64,000 nucleotides of DNA from Candidatus Allochristensenella caecavium (GCA_904397865.1 CAJFOS010000017.1:54863-118862), one strand, 5' to 3'; shown: positions 17,119 to 25,855, counted from the first letter of the stretch. Numbers and translations: made by a program. Notes: generated by a model from the sequence alone, not told the origin.

Positions 17119-18021
17119 ATGGCAGTCATTGAGGTGGAACATCTGTATAAGGATTACGGCCATAAGCGCGGGGTGTTTGACATCTCTTTTGCCATACAGC
17201 GCGGGGAGATATTTGGCTTTTTGGGCCCGAATGGGGCAGGAAAGACGACAACCATCCGGCACCTGCTTGGGTTTTCGCGCCCGCAGCGCGGGCAAACCCG
17301 TGTCAATGGACTGGACAGCTGGCGCTTTGCAAGCCGCATTCAGGGCGTGTTGGGCTACTTGCCGGGGGAAATGGCGCTGCCGGGGGATTTGACGGGGCTG
17401 CAATTCTTGCGTGTCACGGCGGATTTGCGCGGCATGAAAGATTTGGGCCGTGCGCCGGAACTGATGGAACGGTTTGCCCTGGACCCGAGCGGCCGGCTCA
17501 AACGTATGAGCAAGGGCATGAAGCAAAAGGTAGGGATTGTATGCGCTTTTATGCATGACCCGGATATCTTAATTCTGGACGAACCGACCAGCGGCCTGGA
17601 CCCATTGATGCAAAATGCGTTTATTGAATTGATAGAACAGGAAAAGGAGGCCGGCAAGACGATTTTAATGAGTTCACATATGTTTGAAGAGGTGGAACGC
17701 ACCTGCGACCGGATTGCGATAATTAAGCAGGGCCGGCTGCTTGACACGCTCTCCCCGGAGGCCATCCGCCACACGCAGCGCAAAATCTATAAACTGGAAT
17801 TGGCAACGGCGCAGGCATACGAACGGTTTGTGCGCGAACCACTGGATTTTATCGAACAGCGTCCGGCCCAGCAACAGGTCAAAGTGGAGGTAGAGGACGT
17901 GCAAATCAATGCCTTCATTCGCCTGTTAGGCGGATATGAACTGCGCTTTCTGACGGAAGTCAAGCGTACGCTGGAGGACGTGTTTTTGCATTATTACGGA
18001 GGGGAAGAACATGTGGAGTAA
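17119..18021 (+). CDS. ABC transporter ATP-binding protein (ABC-2 exporter type)
   Basis: 300 residues from ATG 17119 after AGGAGG. Walker A GPNGAGKTTT, signature MSKGMKQKVG (variant of LSGGQ, with Lys for Gly), Walker B ILILDEPTSG, H-loop SSHMFEE, and a C-terminal domain of about 80 residues. Pairs with the overlapping membrane gene. Export of a drug, peptide or lipid is typical of the family, but the cargo is unknown. Confidence 0.93.
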   Translation: MAVIEVEHLYKDYGHKRGVFDISFAIQRGEIFGFLGPNGAGKTTTIRHLLGFSRPQRGQTRVNGLDSWRFASRIQGVLGYLPGEMALPGDLTGLQFLRVTADLRGMKDLGRAPELMERFALDPSGRLKRMSKGMKQKVGIVCAFMHDPDILILDEPTSGLDPLMQNAFIELIEQEKEAGKTILMSSHMFEEVERTCDRIAIIKQGRLLDTLSPEAIRHTQRKIYKLELATAQAYERFVREPLDFIEQRPAQQQVKVEVEDVQINAFIRLLGGYELRFLTEVKRTLEDVFLHYYGGEEHVE

Positions 18022-18811
18022 ACCGATGTTCAAACAGATTGTCCGTGCAAACTATAAGCTGTTTGTGCTGTTCACGGGCATATTATGTGCCTACATGGCG
18101 CTGTGTATCGGGGTGTTCAATCCGCAGACGCTGGGCGGTTTGGATACGCTGATGCAGTCCATGGGCGGCATGGGGGAAGCGTTCGGCTCGCTGATGGGCG
18201 ATTTTCAAAATGTAAACAGCTTCATCGGTCACACGTTCTACGGGCTGATTGCCGTCCTCTTCCCAATGCTGTATTGTATCATCGTAGGAAACCGGTTGAT
18301 TGCCGCGCAGGTAGACCGCGGCTCTATGGCCAACTGGCTGTCAACCCCTACGCGCCGCAACCAGATTACCGGTACCAGCGCGCTGTTTTTGGGCGGTTCG
18401 CTGCTGGCCATGTTTGCTGTGACCGGTGCGGTGGGCCTGGGCGCAGGTGCGCTGTTTCAGCCCGGGGCGCTGGCGGTTTCCTCTTTCTGGATGTTGAATT
18501 TGGGGTGTTTTTTGCTCCTGTTTGCCATCAGCGGCATCTGTTTTGCCGCCTCGTGCACATGCAACCTTTCCCGGACGTCGCTGGCGTGGGGGGCGGGGAT
18601 ACCAGTTGCTTTCTTCCTTTTTCAGATGATTGCGCAGCTGGCACCCAGCCTGGACTTCTTTCGTTATCTGACGATTCAGTCGCTCTTTGACCCGGCCGCC
18701 ATCCTGGCCGGGCAGGGATACGCCGGGGCGCTGGTGGCGCTGGGGTGTATCGGCCTGGTTTGCTATGCAGTCGGCATGCAGGTGTTTGCGCGCAAAGACC
18801 TGCCGCTTTAA
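18011..18811 (+). CDS. ABC-2 type transporter permease
   Basis: 266 residues, six predicted membrane helices, preceded by GGAGGGG within the end of the ATPase gene (11-bp overlap). The large loop (residues about 36-70) followed by FYGLIAVLFPMLYCIIVGN matches ABC-2 permeases. Forms the membrane part of the exporter. Confidence 0.88.
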   Translation: MWSKPMFKQIVRANYKLFVLFTGILCAYMALCIGVFNPQTLGGLDTLMQSMGGMGEAFGSLMGDFQNVNSFIGHTFYGLIAVLFPMLYCIIVGNRLIAAQVDRGSMANWLSTPTRRNQITGTSALFLGGSLLAMFAVTGAVGLGAGALFQPGALAVSSFWMLNLGCFLLLFAISGICFAASCTCNLSRTSLAWGAGIPVAFFLFQMIAQLAPSLDFFRYLTIQSLFDPAAILAGQGYAGALVALGCIGLVCYAVGMQVFARKDLPL

Positions 18812-18890
18812 GCGCATACATCCTCCATATGGAAAATACAGAGGGACGGCCCGGCGGCCCCCTCTTTTTTTATTTGCCGCCGGCATGGTA

Positions 18891-18920
18891 TTGAGAAGCA
18901 TGTCGGTTCTTGCGTATAAT
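18891..18920 (+). promoter_or_regulatory. Promoter of the WYL regulator gene
   Basis: TTGAGA (18891-18896), 18-bp spacer, TATAAT (18915-18920), after a GC-rich hairpin with T-run (about 18838-18871) that ends the ABC operon. Confidence 0.7.
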
Positions 18921-18960
18921 AAAAATGAAAGAAATTGCCGTCGTGTGATGGAAGGGGGTA

Positions 18961-19971
18961 ATGGTTGTGCCGCAAGTACAGGGAAAAAAGGCGCTGCTGC
19001 TTTGTTTGTTGGATATCCTCAAAGCTTACACGGATGAAGAGCATCCCATGACCATTGCACAGTTTATCCAGAAACTTGATGCGCTCTACAGCCTCAAGGC
19101 CGAACGCAAGGCAGTCTCCCGCAACCTGGCGCTGCTGGAGAAATTGGGTTATGATATCTCGCCCTATGAGGAAAACGGGCAGGGATATTACCTGCGCCAG
19201 CGTTTGCTGGACGATTCCGAGTTGCGGTTGCTGATGGACTGCGTGCTGTCCTCCCGGTTTATCCCGCCGGCGGATGCGGCGCGTTTGCTGGATAAGCTTA
19301 AGCAAATGTCTACAGTCTATTTTGCCGGGAAGATGGAGCATATCCAGTCCGTCCATCAATGGCACCATCAACGCAACCGCCAGTTTTTCTTCAATATCGA
19401 CCAAATCAGCGCGGCGATTTCACGCCGGCGGCAAATTGCGTTTCGCTACAACCGGATTGGCGTGGATAAAAAGCTGCATCCGGTGCGTGCGGAAAAGGAT
19501 ATCGTCAATCCCTATCAGATGGTTTGCACCAATGGACAGTATTATCTGGTCTGTAATTTTGACGGTTATGACGACCTGCGGCACCCGCGTGTGGACCGTA
19601 TGACTGATGTTGTCATACAGGACGGCCCGCGCCGTTCGGTACGCAATCTGCCCGGATATAAAAACGGCCTGCGCATGGCGGACTACATTGCCTCACACAA
19701 TCTGATGGTTGGCGGTGAACCGCGCCTGGTGCGTATGCGCATGCACGCCGGCTGTGCGGCCGATGTTGTGGATGCCTTTGGCGACAAAGCGGTCATGAAA
19801 CCGCTGGATGATACCTGGATGGAGGTGCAGGTGACCACAGCGCTGGAGGGCATGCGTTATTTTGCCTTGCAGTTCGGCCGTCATTGCCAGGTGATATATC
19901 CGCCGGAACTGCGCCGGCAGATTCAGCAGGATTTGGCGCAGATTGCCGCTTCCTATGCCGACGAATCCTGA
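18961..19971 (+). CDS. WYL-domain transcriptional regulator (YafY-like)
   Basis: 336 residues. N-terminal winged helix (residues about 8-80, LLCLLDILKAYTDEEHPMTI and AERKAVSRNLALLEKLGYDI), then a WYL domain about residues 145-220 (ISRRRQIAFRYN, NPYQMVCTNGQYYLVCNFDGYDDLRHPRVDRM) and a WCX tail. WYL domains sense nucleotides or nucleic acids. Start codon ATG is close to its GAAGGGGG site, and GTG codons just downstream are alternatives. Target genes are unknown. Confidence 0.9.
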   Translation: MVVPQVQGKKALLLCLLDILKAYTDEEHPMTIAQFIQKLDALYSLKAERKAVSRNLALLEKLGYDISPYEENGQGYYLRQRLLDDSELRLLMDCVLSSRFIPPADAARLLDKLKQMSTVYFAGKMEHIQSVHQWHHQRNRQFFFNIDQISAAISRRRQIAFRYNRIGVDKKLHPVRAEKDIVNPYQMVCTNGQYYLVCNFDGYDDLRHPRVDRMTDVVIQDGPRRSVRNLPGYKNGLRMADYIASHNLMVGGEPRLVRMRMHAGCAADVVDAFGDKAVMKPLDDTWMEVQVTTALEGMRYFALQFGRHCQVIYPPELRRQIQQDLAQIAASYADES

Positions 19972-20011
19972 AAGGGCTTGGCAAATGGCCTGCAAGCGAG
20001 TAAAATAGCAA

Positions 20012-20063
20012 AAAAGCCGGCAAAGCCCCGGACGACAGTGCAGTCGGCCCGCGGGCTTTTTTG
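20012..20063 (+). terminator. Terminator-like hairpin after the WYL gene
   Basis: AAAAAAGCC and GGCTTTTTT arms with an imperfect GC-rich interior, followed by T-run. Confidence 0.65.
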
Positions 20064-20169
20064 TGCCCGCTCCAGCAAACCGCTTGTCACATGTTGTGCA
20101 TGCGGCAGACGGCCTTGCAGCGGTAAAAAAACAACCGGAATCCATATTGAAAAGAAAGGGGAATGAAGG

Positions 20170-20514
20170 ATGAATCGAGTGAAAATCACTGTGCTGAAAA
20201 CGACGCTGGATGTTGAACTGGCCCGCGAATATGGCGCCCCAGGGCTGGGCGCATGCCCGATGCTCCAGGCGGGGCAGGTATTCTATGCCGATTATGCCAA
20301 GCCGGAAGGGTTGTGTGACGAGGCCTGGAAAGCGATTTATCAATATGTATTTGCCCTGGCCCACGGCGCAGGGAAGGAACTGTTTTATTATGGAGATTGG
20401 ATTGGCCAGCCGGGCGTTGCGATTTGCAGCTGCAATGACGGCCTGCGCCCGGTCATCTTTAAACTGGAGGCTACGCAGGAACCCGCGACGATGCATTATG
20501 TCCCCGTACGCTGA
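20170..20514 (+). CDS. TIGR04076 family protein
   Basis: 114 residues. The VKITVLKTTLD opening, ACPMLQAGQVF segment and DWIGQPGVAICSCNDGLRPVIFKLE ending match the TIGR04076 family, small Cys-containing proteins of unknown function frequent in anaerobes. The four Cys could bind a metal or cluster. Good AAAGGGGAATG spacing at the start; single-gene unit. Confidence 0.75.
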   Translation: MNRVKITVLKTTLDVELAREYGAPGLGACPMLQAGQVFYADYAKPEGLCDEAWKAIYQYVFALAHGAGKELFYYGDWIGQPGVAICSCNDGLRPVIFKLEATQEPATMHYVPVR

Positions 20515-20527
20515 AAGACGAAAAAAG

Positions 20528-20557
20528 AAAAAGCCCGCTGGTTCCAGCGGGCTTTTT
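20528..20557. terminator. Bidirectional terminator
   Basis: AAAAAGCCCGCTGG with CCAGCGGGCTTTTT, between the rightward TIGR04076 gene and leftward pssA. Confidence 0.9.
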
Positions 20558-20594
20558 TATTTTCTTTCCGTTAAGAAAACGCAACCGGGCAGCT

Positions 20595-21215
20595 TCACCG
20601 GCCGATGACCACTGCGGCAATCATAAAGCCGAGTCCGGCCAACGCCCACCATACGCGCGAACGGTTGGTGCCGTGAAATTCCAGACGGCAAATCATCAGC
20701 AGCCCGCAGAACACCAGCACCGACGGTACTGCGATGCGCAGCTGCGGGCAGACCACCGTCAAAAACCATACCGCGACCAGTACGAACATGGATGCGATGG
20801 TAGTCGGCACGCCGACAAAGATTTTTTCTTCGCCGTTTTCTTCAATCAGCATGTTGTAATAGCCCAGGCGCAAAATGCCGCAGATGCAGTACACGCCTGC
20901 GCCGATGACCGTACCAATCCCCATATGCATCCGCACAATGGCATAGATGGCGGGCACCAAAACAAAGTTGATGCCATCACAGAGCGAATCCAGTTCCGCC
21001 CCCAAAGGCGAAAGCCGGTCCAGCTTTTTGGCGGCAAAGCCGTCCAGCGTATCCATGATGCTGACCATCAGCACACTGATATAGAACAACAGCACCTTGT
21101 GTTCGATGATAAAATAAATGTTCAGTACGCCAAGAAACAGCCCTGTCAGCGTGATAAAATTGGGGATGTTCATCAACGCCAGGACGGGAAAATTCCGTTT
21201 GACCATATTATCCAT
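20595..21215 (-). CDS. pssA: CDP-diacylglycerol-serine O-phosphatidyltransferase (PssA-like)
   Basis: 206 residues, about six membrane helices. The CDP-alcohol phosphatidyltransferase motif runs DTLDGFAAKKLDRLSPLGAE..D...D: all four Asp and both Gly are present, but the usual AR is AK. Makes phosphatidylserine from CDP-diacylglycerol and serine. Overlaps the upstream decarboxylase gene by 8 bp, so it feeds phosphatidylethanolamine synthesis. The LysA for Arg change is conservative. Confidence 0.88.
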   Translation of the reverse strand: MDNMVKRNFPVLALMNIPNFITLTGLFLGVLNIYFIIEHKVLLFYISVLMVSIMDTLDGFAAKKLDRLSPLGAELDSLCDGINFVLVPAIYAIVRMHMGIGTVIGAGVYCICGILRLGYYNMLIEENGEEKIFVGVPTTIASMFVLVAVWFLTVVCPQLRIAVPSVLVFCGLLMICRLEFHGTNRSRVWWALAGLGFMIAAVVIGR

Positions 21216-22089
21216 GATTTGCTTCTCCTACCCGCTCGCCCAGATGGACGATGCTCTCAAACCCCAGCGAGGTTTGTTCAATCAAATCAGCGTCTATCCG
21301 CAAGCGGCCCTTTTGGAAAAGCCCCAAAAGCATGGAACCGCCCGGGGCAAAATGCCCGCCGTCCGCCCCGCGCACGAATGAATCGCCCGCGGCAAAGGGG
21401 TTGTGGATGCTGCCAATCATCGTTGCGCCCACCTCCACCAGCGCCATCGGCCCAAACGCCGCCGTATCGGCTACGACGATGCGCCGTTTGTTCTGGCAAT
21501 AAAGCCGTGCAATCTGCCGGAGCGCAAGCGGATGCACGGAAAAATAAGAGCCGGGAATGTCGCGTATCGAACGCACCACGCCATCGTCAAACCAATGAAA
21601 ATGGTGGTAGTGCTGCGGCGCCAGGCGGATGCGGAGCATCGTACCGCCGCGGAACGATTCGGCCAGCGGCGCATCCCCCAACAGCGATGGCAAGTCATAT
21701 ACATCGTCTTTGACCTGTACCACGCGGGCGGGCTGGATGTCCTCCCATACGCTGCAAAATCCCTCCGCCCATGCGCCCAAAACCGGGGCGCCGGGCATAT
21801 CGACCTGCGCCAGCGTGCGGGTAAAAAAGGAAGCATAGCTGTCAAACGACCCAAAGGGCGTCATATCCAGGGAAAAGGTATCAATCAACCGCTGTGCCGT
21901 GCGGGCGCTGTGGCGCGTATGGCAATAGCGCCCATACACGCTGGAAACAACCTTGCGCTTGATAAGCGCATGCAAAGCCATGCGCCCTGCGGGCGTCTGA
22001 TACGTCCAGCGCATCCACCGGCCGGCTACGACGGGGATGGACTGGTAACAACGGCGTTGCCGGTCATATGCGTGCGTGCTGCAATCCAT
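21208..22089 (-). CDS. psd: Phosphatidylserine decarboxylase
   Basis: 293 residues from ATG 22089 (AAGAGGAAG upstream); the frame continues upstream but is not conserved. Motifs: FFTRTL near residue 85, the LAPQHYHHFHW catalytic His segment, SIHNPFAAGD and the self-cleavage region FAPGGSMLLGLFQKG. Processing occurs before the Ser that becomes the pyruvoyl group; family consensus is GGST or LGST, here GGSM. Converts phosphatidylserine to phosphatidylethanolamine at the membrane. First gene of psd-pssA. Confidence 0.9.
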   Translation of the reverse strand: MDCSTHAYDRQRRCYQSIPVVAGRWMRWTYQTPAGRMALHALIKRKVVSSVYGRYCHTRHSARTAQRLIDTFSLDMTPFGSFDSYASFFTRTLAQVDMPGAPVLGAWAEGFCSVWEDIQPARVVQVKDDVYDLPSLLGDAPLAESFRGGTMLRIRLAPQHYHHFHWFDDGVVRSIRDIPGSYFSVHPLALRQIARLYCQNKRRIVVADTAAFGPMALVEVGATMIGSIHNPFAAGDSFVRGADGGHFAPGGSMLLGLFQKGRLRIDADLIEQTSLGFESIVHLGERVGEANHG

Positions 22090-22195
22090 AGCGTTCTTCC
22101 TCTTTTGTTTCCTTGATTTTAACATGCCGGGGCGGGGGTGTCTATGAAAATCCCTATGAATTGTGCACAAATCCAAAAACAGGCAAAAAAAGCAC

Positions 22196-22224
22196 AAAAA
22201 AGCCCGGCACGCTGTGTGCCGGGC
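22196..22224 (-). terminator. Terminator of the ddh gene
   Basis: GCCCGGCAC/GTGCCGGGC stem (22202-22210 with 22216-22224) read leftward into a T-run. Confidence 0.9.
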
Positions 22225-22243
22225 GGAATGGAAAAAAGAGGGT

Positions 22244-23227
22244 TTACAGCAGCGTAGCACGCAGCTCTTCGCCGCTTTTGGGCGAGAGATAGGCCGGTGC
22301 GATATCAAACACCGTCTTGGCCCCCTGAATGCCTTCCTGGTGCAGCCGGTAAGCGGCTCGCGCATAGGCGACCAGAATGCTGGAGGTGAATTCCGGGTTG
22401 GATTCCAGCTTGAGCGCATATTCGACAATGTGTTTGGCGCCGCCGCCCGTCTGCCCCGAACGAATGACAAATCCGCCGTGCGGCATGGCTTTATGGTCGC
22501 GGTCCAATTCCTCTTGCGAGATGAAATGCACGGTCGTATCATATTCGTCAAAATAATTGGGCATGGCTTTGATGGTCTGTTCGATTTTGGCTTTGTCTGC
22601 GCCTTCTTTGGCGACGACAAAGCATTCGCGCGTATGCTTTTCGCGCGTGCTCAGTTCCGGATTGCTTCCGTTGCGCACAGCGTCGATAGCTGCCTGTACG
22701 GGCACGGTGTATTGCTTGGCGTCCGCAACGCCTTCCACCCGGCGCACCGCGTCCGAATGGCCTTGGCTGATGCCCTTGCCCCAGAAGGTATAATCCTTGC
22801 CCTGCGGCAGAATGCAGTTGCCATACAAGCGGTTGAGGGAGAACATGCCCGGGTCCCAGCCAACCGAGAGAATACCGACATGGCCGCTGGCTTGCGCGGC
22901 CGCGTCCACAGCGGCAAAATGCTGCGGAATATGCGCGTGGGTATCAAAACTATCCACGGTGTTGAACAGTTTGACCACTTCCGGCGTTTGTTTAGGCAAG
23001 TCGGTTGCGCTGCCGCCGCAGAGAATCATCACGTCGATTGCATCACGCATGCGTTCCATGTCCGCCATGGCGTAAACCTGTGCGTCTTCGGTAAGAATCT
23101 GCACGCTCTGGGGGTCGCGGCGCGTAAAGACGCCCACCAGTTTCATATCCGGGTTCTGGCGGATGGCCAGTTCCGTTCCTTTGCCAAGATTGCCATAACC
23201 TACAATGCCAATACGAATTTGATTCAT
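22244..23227 (-). CDS. ddh: meso-Diaminopimelate dehydrogenase
   Basis: 327 residues from ATG 23227; ATG 23239 (MWKPMNQ) is also possible and neither has a strong binding site. N-terminal NADPH fold IRIGIVGYGNLGKG, CGGSATDLPKQTP and SVGWDPGMFSLNR match Ddh. The enzyme reductively aminates tetrahydrodipicolinate to meso-diaminopimelate in one step for lysine and peptidoglycan. The prophage lies just upstream of its promoter. Confidence 0.95.
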   Translation of the reverse strand: MNQIRIGIVGYGNLGKGTELAIRQNPDMKLVGVFTRRDPQSVQILTEDAQVYAMADMERMRDAIDVMILCGGSATDLPKQTPEVVKLFNTVDSFDTHAHIPQHFAAVDAAAQASGHVGILSVGWDPGMFSLNRLYGNCILPQGKDYTFWGKGISQGHSDAVRRVEGVADAKQYTVPVQAAIDAVRNGSNPELSTREKHTRECFVVAKEGADKAKIEQTIKAMPNYFDEYDTTVHFISQEELDRDHKAMPHGGFVIRSGQTGGGAKHIVEYALKLESNPEFTSSILVAYARAAYRLHQEGIQGAKTVFDIAPAYLSPKSGEELRATLL

Positions 23228-23263
23228 CGGTTTCCACATCCCATTTTGTGAATTTCTGTTTGT

Positions 23264-23292
23264 ATTGTAGTACAAAATAATGTGAGTGTCCA
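23264..23292 (-). promoter_or_regulatory. ddh promoter
   Basis: On the reverse strand TGGACA (23287-23292), 17-bp spacer, TACAAT (23264-23269). It ends 35 bp before the prophage junction, so insertion leaves it intact. Confidence 0.75.
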
Positions 23293-23327
23293 TATACGGG
23301 CTTTTTTAGCCTTGTTGTATGTAATAA

Positions 23328-23340
23328 GTATGCAATAGCG
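23328..23340. repeat. Candidate attL core
   Basis: GTATGCAATAGCG next to the integrase stop. Shares 12 bp with sequences at the right end of the prophage. Confidence 0.75.
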
Positions 23341-23341
23341 C

Positions 23342-24367
23342 TCACAATTTGTTTATAATTGCACGGAGTTCATCTACTTCTTCGTGCGTGTAGTGTCTTG
23401 TTTGGTTGATGTTTGAATGCCCATTTAGCTTTATTCTCAAATCATCATCTGCCCCAGTGCGGCGAACCATTGTTGAAAAAGTATGGCGACATGCGTGCGG
23501 TGTCTTCCGCCCTACACAAGCTTCCTTTAACACTTGATAATAGAATTTACGCCGAAAGTATTCAGGTGTCATATGTCCCCCATCTTCCATACAAAATATT
23601 TGTCCTGCGATTTTATCTTTTGTTAGGCGGTGCAGGATTGGCTGTATAACGGGGGATACCGGGATAATACGATTTTTTCCTGCCTCTGTTTTTCCACCCC
23701 CTTGCAAGTATTCCTCTTTCCGGTTGTAGCTTGCAATCTCAAGCGCAAAAAATTCGGAAATACGAAAGCCGGTGTAAATCATACACAAAACATATTCGGC
23801 GTAAGGGGCTGTACAGCTTTTGATTTTTTCTACTTCTTCACGGGTAAAAAACGGAGCATCTTTCTTTTCCTCTTTTCCGGCGTACAAATACCTGGCTTTT
23901 GATTGCGGCACAACTTCGTCTTTTACGGCATATACACCCATCTTACTCAATAACGAAATACAGGCTTTTTTTGACCCAGTTGAAAGGTTTAGATTATCTA
24001 TGATGTCTTGATACTCGGCGTTTTTAATGGAAGCGTATTCTCGATTATCCAAGACTGAAAAGTATTTACGCGAATTTTGGTAGCTTTTCTGTGTGTTTTC
24101 AGATATCTTTGGAAAATGTGCGGCCTTAAAACGTTCATACATTTCTGCGAACGTAATTTTCTCATAGTCCACTGGCTTGTTTCGGAGTTCGTCCATATAG
24201 GCATAAGCGTCTTTTTTCCGTGTAAAATCGCTGCGACTGGCCGTTTTTCGGTGTAGCTTCCCATCTTTGTCTGTCCAATATCCGAGCGTAACGACTGCTC
24301 TATATTTTCCGTTAGGCAATTTATACACGCTCCCTTGTCCGTTCCCGCGTTTTTTTGTAGCACCCAT
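23342..24367 (-). CDS. int: Tyrosine recombinase (phage integrase)
   Basis: 341 residues from ATG 24367, 6 bp after AGGAGGTG. AP2-like N-terminal segment (GNGQGSVYKLPNGKYRA), SAM-like core-binding domain (about 65-150), and catalytic domain with the Arg in YTGFRISE, HACRHTFSTM (His and Arg), LNGH and nucleophile Tyr in TRHYTH. Placed at the left prophage end beside attL, as expected for site-specific integration and excision. Confidence 0.96.
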   Translation of the reverse strand: MGATKKRGNGQGSVYKLPNGKYRAVVTLGYWTDKDGKLHRKTASRSDFTRKKDAYAYMDELRNKPVDYEKITFAEMYERFKAAHFPKISENTQKSYQNSRKYFSVLDNREYASIKNAEYQDIIDNLNLSTGSKKACISLLSKMGVYAVKDEVVPQSKARYLYAGKEEKKDAPFFTREEVEKIKSCTAPYAEYVLCMIYTGFRISEFFALEIASYNRKEEYLQGGGKTEAGKNRIIPVSPVIQPILHRLTKDKIAGQIFCMEDGGHMTPEYFRRKFYYQVLKEACVGRKTPHACRHTFSTMVRRTGADDDLRIKLNGHSNINQTRHYTHEEVDELRAIINKL

Positions 24368-24397
24368 TGAAAACACCTCCTGTTAAAACCATAGCGC

Positions 24398-24634
24398 CTA
24401 ACGACTGCTTTCAGGCCGCCAAGAATCGCTTGTTTCGCATGGCTTGTCCGCCATTTTCTCCATAGCCTTTATAGCGTCCTCGATTTTTGACAATGGGGCA
24501 TCGGGCGATACAAAAATAAGACAGCGGTCAGTAAAGACACAAAGAGTGTCTGTGTTTACTGGAAGCACATCACATTCTATTATCTCGATACCAAGGCGAC
24601 GAACAATGTGTAATAATTTCCCACAGTAAATCAT
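24398..24634 (-). CDS. Small phage protein of unknown function
   Basis: 78 residues from ATG 24634 with AGGGGGA upstream. Alpha/beta pattern with a hydrophobic N-terminus and a polar tail (ETSDSWRPESSR). No recognised family. A LexA-type box lies 20 bp upstream, so it and the downstream integrase may respond to DNA damage. Possible roles such as an excision aid are guesses. Confidence 0.6.
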   Translation of the reverse strand: MIYCGKLLHIVRRLGIEIIECDVLPVNTDTLCVFTDRCLIFVSPDAPLSKIEDAIKAMEKMADKPCETSDSWRPESSR

Positions 24635-24653
24635 TGCATATCCCCCTAAGATA

Positions 24654-24667
24654 AGAACATGTGTTCT
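24654..24667. promoter_or_regulatory. LexA (SOS) box candidate
   Basis: AGAACATGTGTTCT, a perfect 14-bp dyad matching the Gram-positive LexA consensus core GAAC-R-N-R-Y-GTTY. It sits between the start of the 78-residue gene (ending 24634) and TATGAT-type -10 sequences further upstream. Confidence 0.65.
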
Positions 24668-24741
24668 CTTTTTTGTATCGCCATCATATCATACAATCTG
24701 TACGATAAACCGCACAATTAAAAAATTAGGGGAAAATCGAC

Positions 24742-24770
24742 AAAAAAGCGACTATGATATCATAGTCGCT
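24742..24770 (-). terminator. Terminator of the leftward repressor-side genes
   Basis: 24-bp perfect palindrome AGCGACTATGAT/ATCATAGTCGCT, then T-run leftward, after the Zn-ribbon gene. Confidence 0.9.
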
Positions 24771-24789
24771 CATGGGCTGTTGTATTTTG

Positions 24790-25038
24790 CTATTCTATCT
24801 CCCAGCTATTTCCGCAGTTTTGACACAGGCAAACCTTTTTGCTTTTAATCTTTTCTTTTTCGGTTCCTTTTGACTTTTTCCATACAAGGTTTGATACGCC
24901 AAGTGTGCCTGCTGCCGTAACGGCTCTAGCAAAATTATTAAGATTACCAAGTAGGCCAGTTCCTTTGTTAGCTGTTTTGGTTGATTCCATCACCATCTGA
25001 ATGTTGACGTTTTCGCTACCACATTCAGGACATTTCAT
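24790..25038 (-). CDS. Zinc-ribbon protein with glycine-rich middle
   Basis: 82 residues from ATG 25038 (GGGAGG upstream). CPECGS at the start and CQNCGNSW at the end would form one zinc ribbon split by a Gly/Ala-rich region that may contact a membrane. Similar proteins occur near phage repressors; function unknown. Confidence 0.7.
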   Translation of the reverse strand: MKCPECGSENVNIQMVMESTKTANKGTGLLGNLNNFARAVTAAGTLGVSNLVWKKSKGTEKEKIKSKKVCLCQNCGNSWEIE

Positions 25039-25147
25039 AAGTAAAACCTCCCAACCCTTCATATTGTAGCTTAATTATAAAGAATTTAAAAGACTAGTAT
25101 CAAGCACAATCGTTCGACATAAAATGACAAAAGGACGATTACGTAGC

Positions 25148-25363
25148 TTATTTTGTTAGTTTTTTAATGATGTCACCAACGCCAATAGTAGTTTTTTTAT
25201 ATATTTTATTTTTAAGTGCGCGTTTTGGATTCTTTATCCATCCCATCCCCTTTTTTCCGTAGCCAGGGATGATAGCTCTTTTAATCTCTCTCTTTACCCT
25301 TCCAGTTGTCCTTGCCTTAATGGATTTTTTGATGGATGGTTTTCGGATTCCAATTTTCATCAT
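25148..25363 (-). CDS. Small, very basic phage protein
   Basis: 71 residues, more than one third Lys/Arg, with RKPSIKKSIKARTTGRVKREIKR at the start and a GYGKKGMG turn. GGGGAATC precedes ATG 25363. Lies 7 bp after the repressor stop in the same transcript. Likely nucleic-acid binding; related small genes are common in Firmicutes prophages, with no defined role. Confidence 0.6.
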   Translation of the reverse strand: MMKIGIRKPSIKKSIKARTTGRVKREIKRAIIPGYGKKGMGWIKNPKRALKNKIYKKTTIGVGDIIKKLTK

Positions 25364-25370
25364 GATTCCC

Positions 25371-25691
25371 CTATTTATCCCTCGCTTTCACCACCATCTC
25401 TGCGAAATCAATTACCTTTTGCATTTCTTCTTCCGTAAGCGCTTTCCCATCTTTAGTAGTGATGCGCAATATCTGCGGAAATACAGCACCTTTTGGGTCA
25501 TCTGTACGGCCTAGAAGATAGTCTGTAGTCACGCCAAAATAGTCGGCAACTTTTGATATCTTATCCACAGATGGCATGTTTGTATCCCATTTTGAAATAG
25601 AGCTCTTGCTCAGGCCAAGCTCAATTTCAACACGATTCAGCGTTGTATGCCTTTCATTGCAAAGGCGTTTAATTGTCGAAACGATATTCAT
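25371..25691 (-). CDS. CI-like repressor, XRE family
   Basis: 106 residues. N-terminal HTH_3 (residues about 5-62: LNRVEIELGLSKSSISKWDTNM, then the YFGVTTDYLLGRTDDP motif typical of XRE repressors), plus a short C-terminal helix. No protease domain. It is transcribed away from a rightward promoter with symmetric operators, the arrangement of a lysogeny repressor. Confidence 0.88.
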   Translation of the reverse strand: MNIVSTIKRLCNERHTTLNRVEIELGLSKSSISKWDTNMPSVDKISKVADYFGVTTDYLLGRTDDPKGAVFPQILRITTKDGKALTEEEMQKVIDFAEMVVKARDK

Positions 25692-25718
25692 GGCAACACC
25701 CGAAAATTTTCATAAAAT

Positions 25719-25760
25719 ATCTGAAAATATATTGACATCTGAATATTTTCAGATTATTAT
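25719..25760 (+). promoter_or_regulatory. Rightward early promoter with repressor operators
   Basis: TTGACA (25732-25737), 17 bp, TATTAT (25755-25760). The spacer is filled by the dyad ATCTGAA-TATT-TTCAGAT (25737-25754); a second ATCTGAA half-site at 25719 and CTGAAAATAT/ATATTTTCAG arms (25721, 25743) indicate cooperative repressor sites. Confidence 0.8.
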
Positions 25761-25855
25761 AAGCATGTACCAAGGATGACAGTAAAGACATCAAGGTATT
25801 CATATCAAAATATACCACGCCAAAACATCAGTTGGCAAGCGAAAGGAGGTACAGA

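Noticed and set aside
22090..22620. N-terminal extension of the psd frame (177 extra codons)
   Set aside because: The conserved protein starts at 22089 after AAGAGGAAG. The extension overlaps the ddh gene and its terminator.
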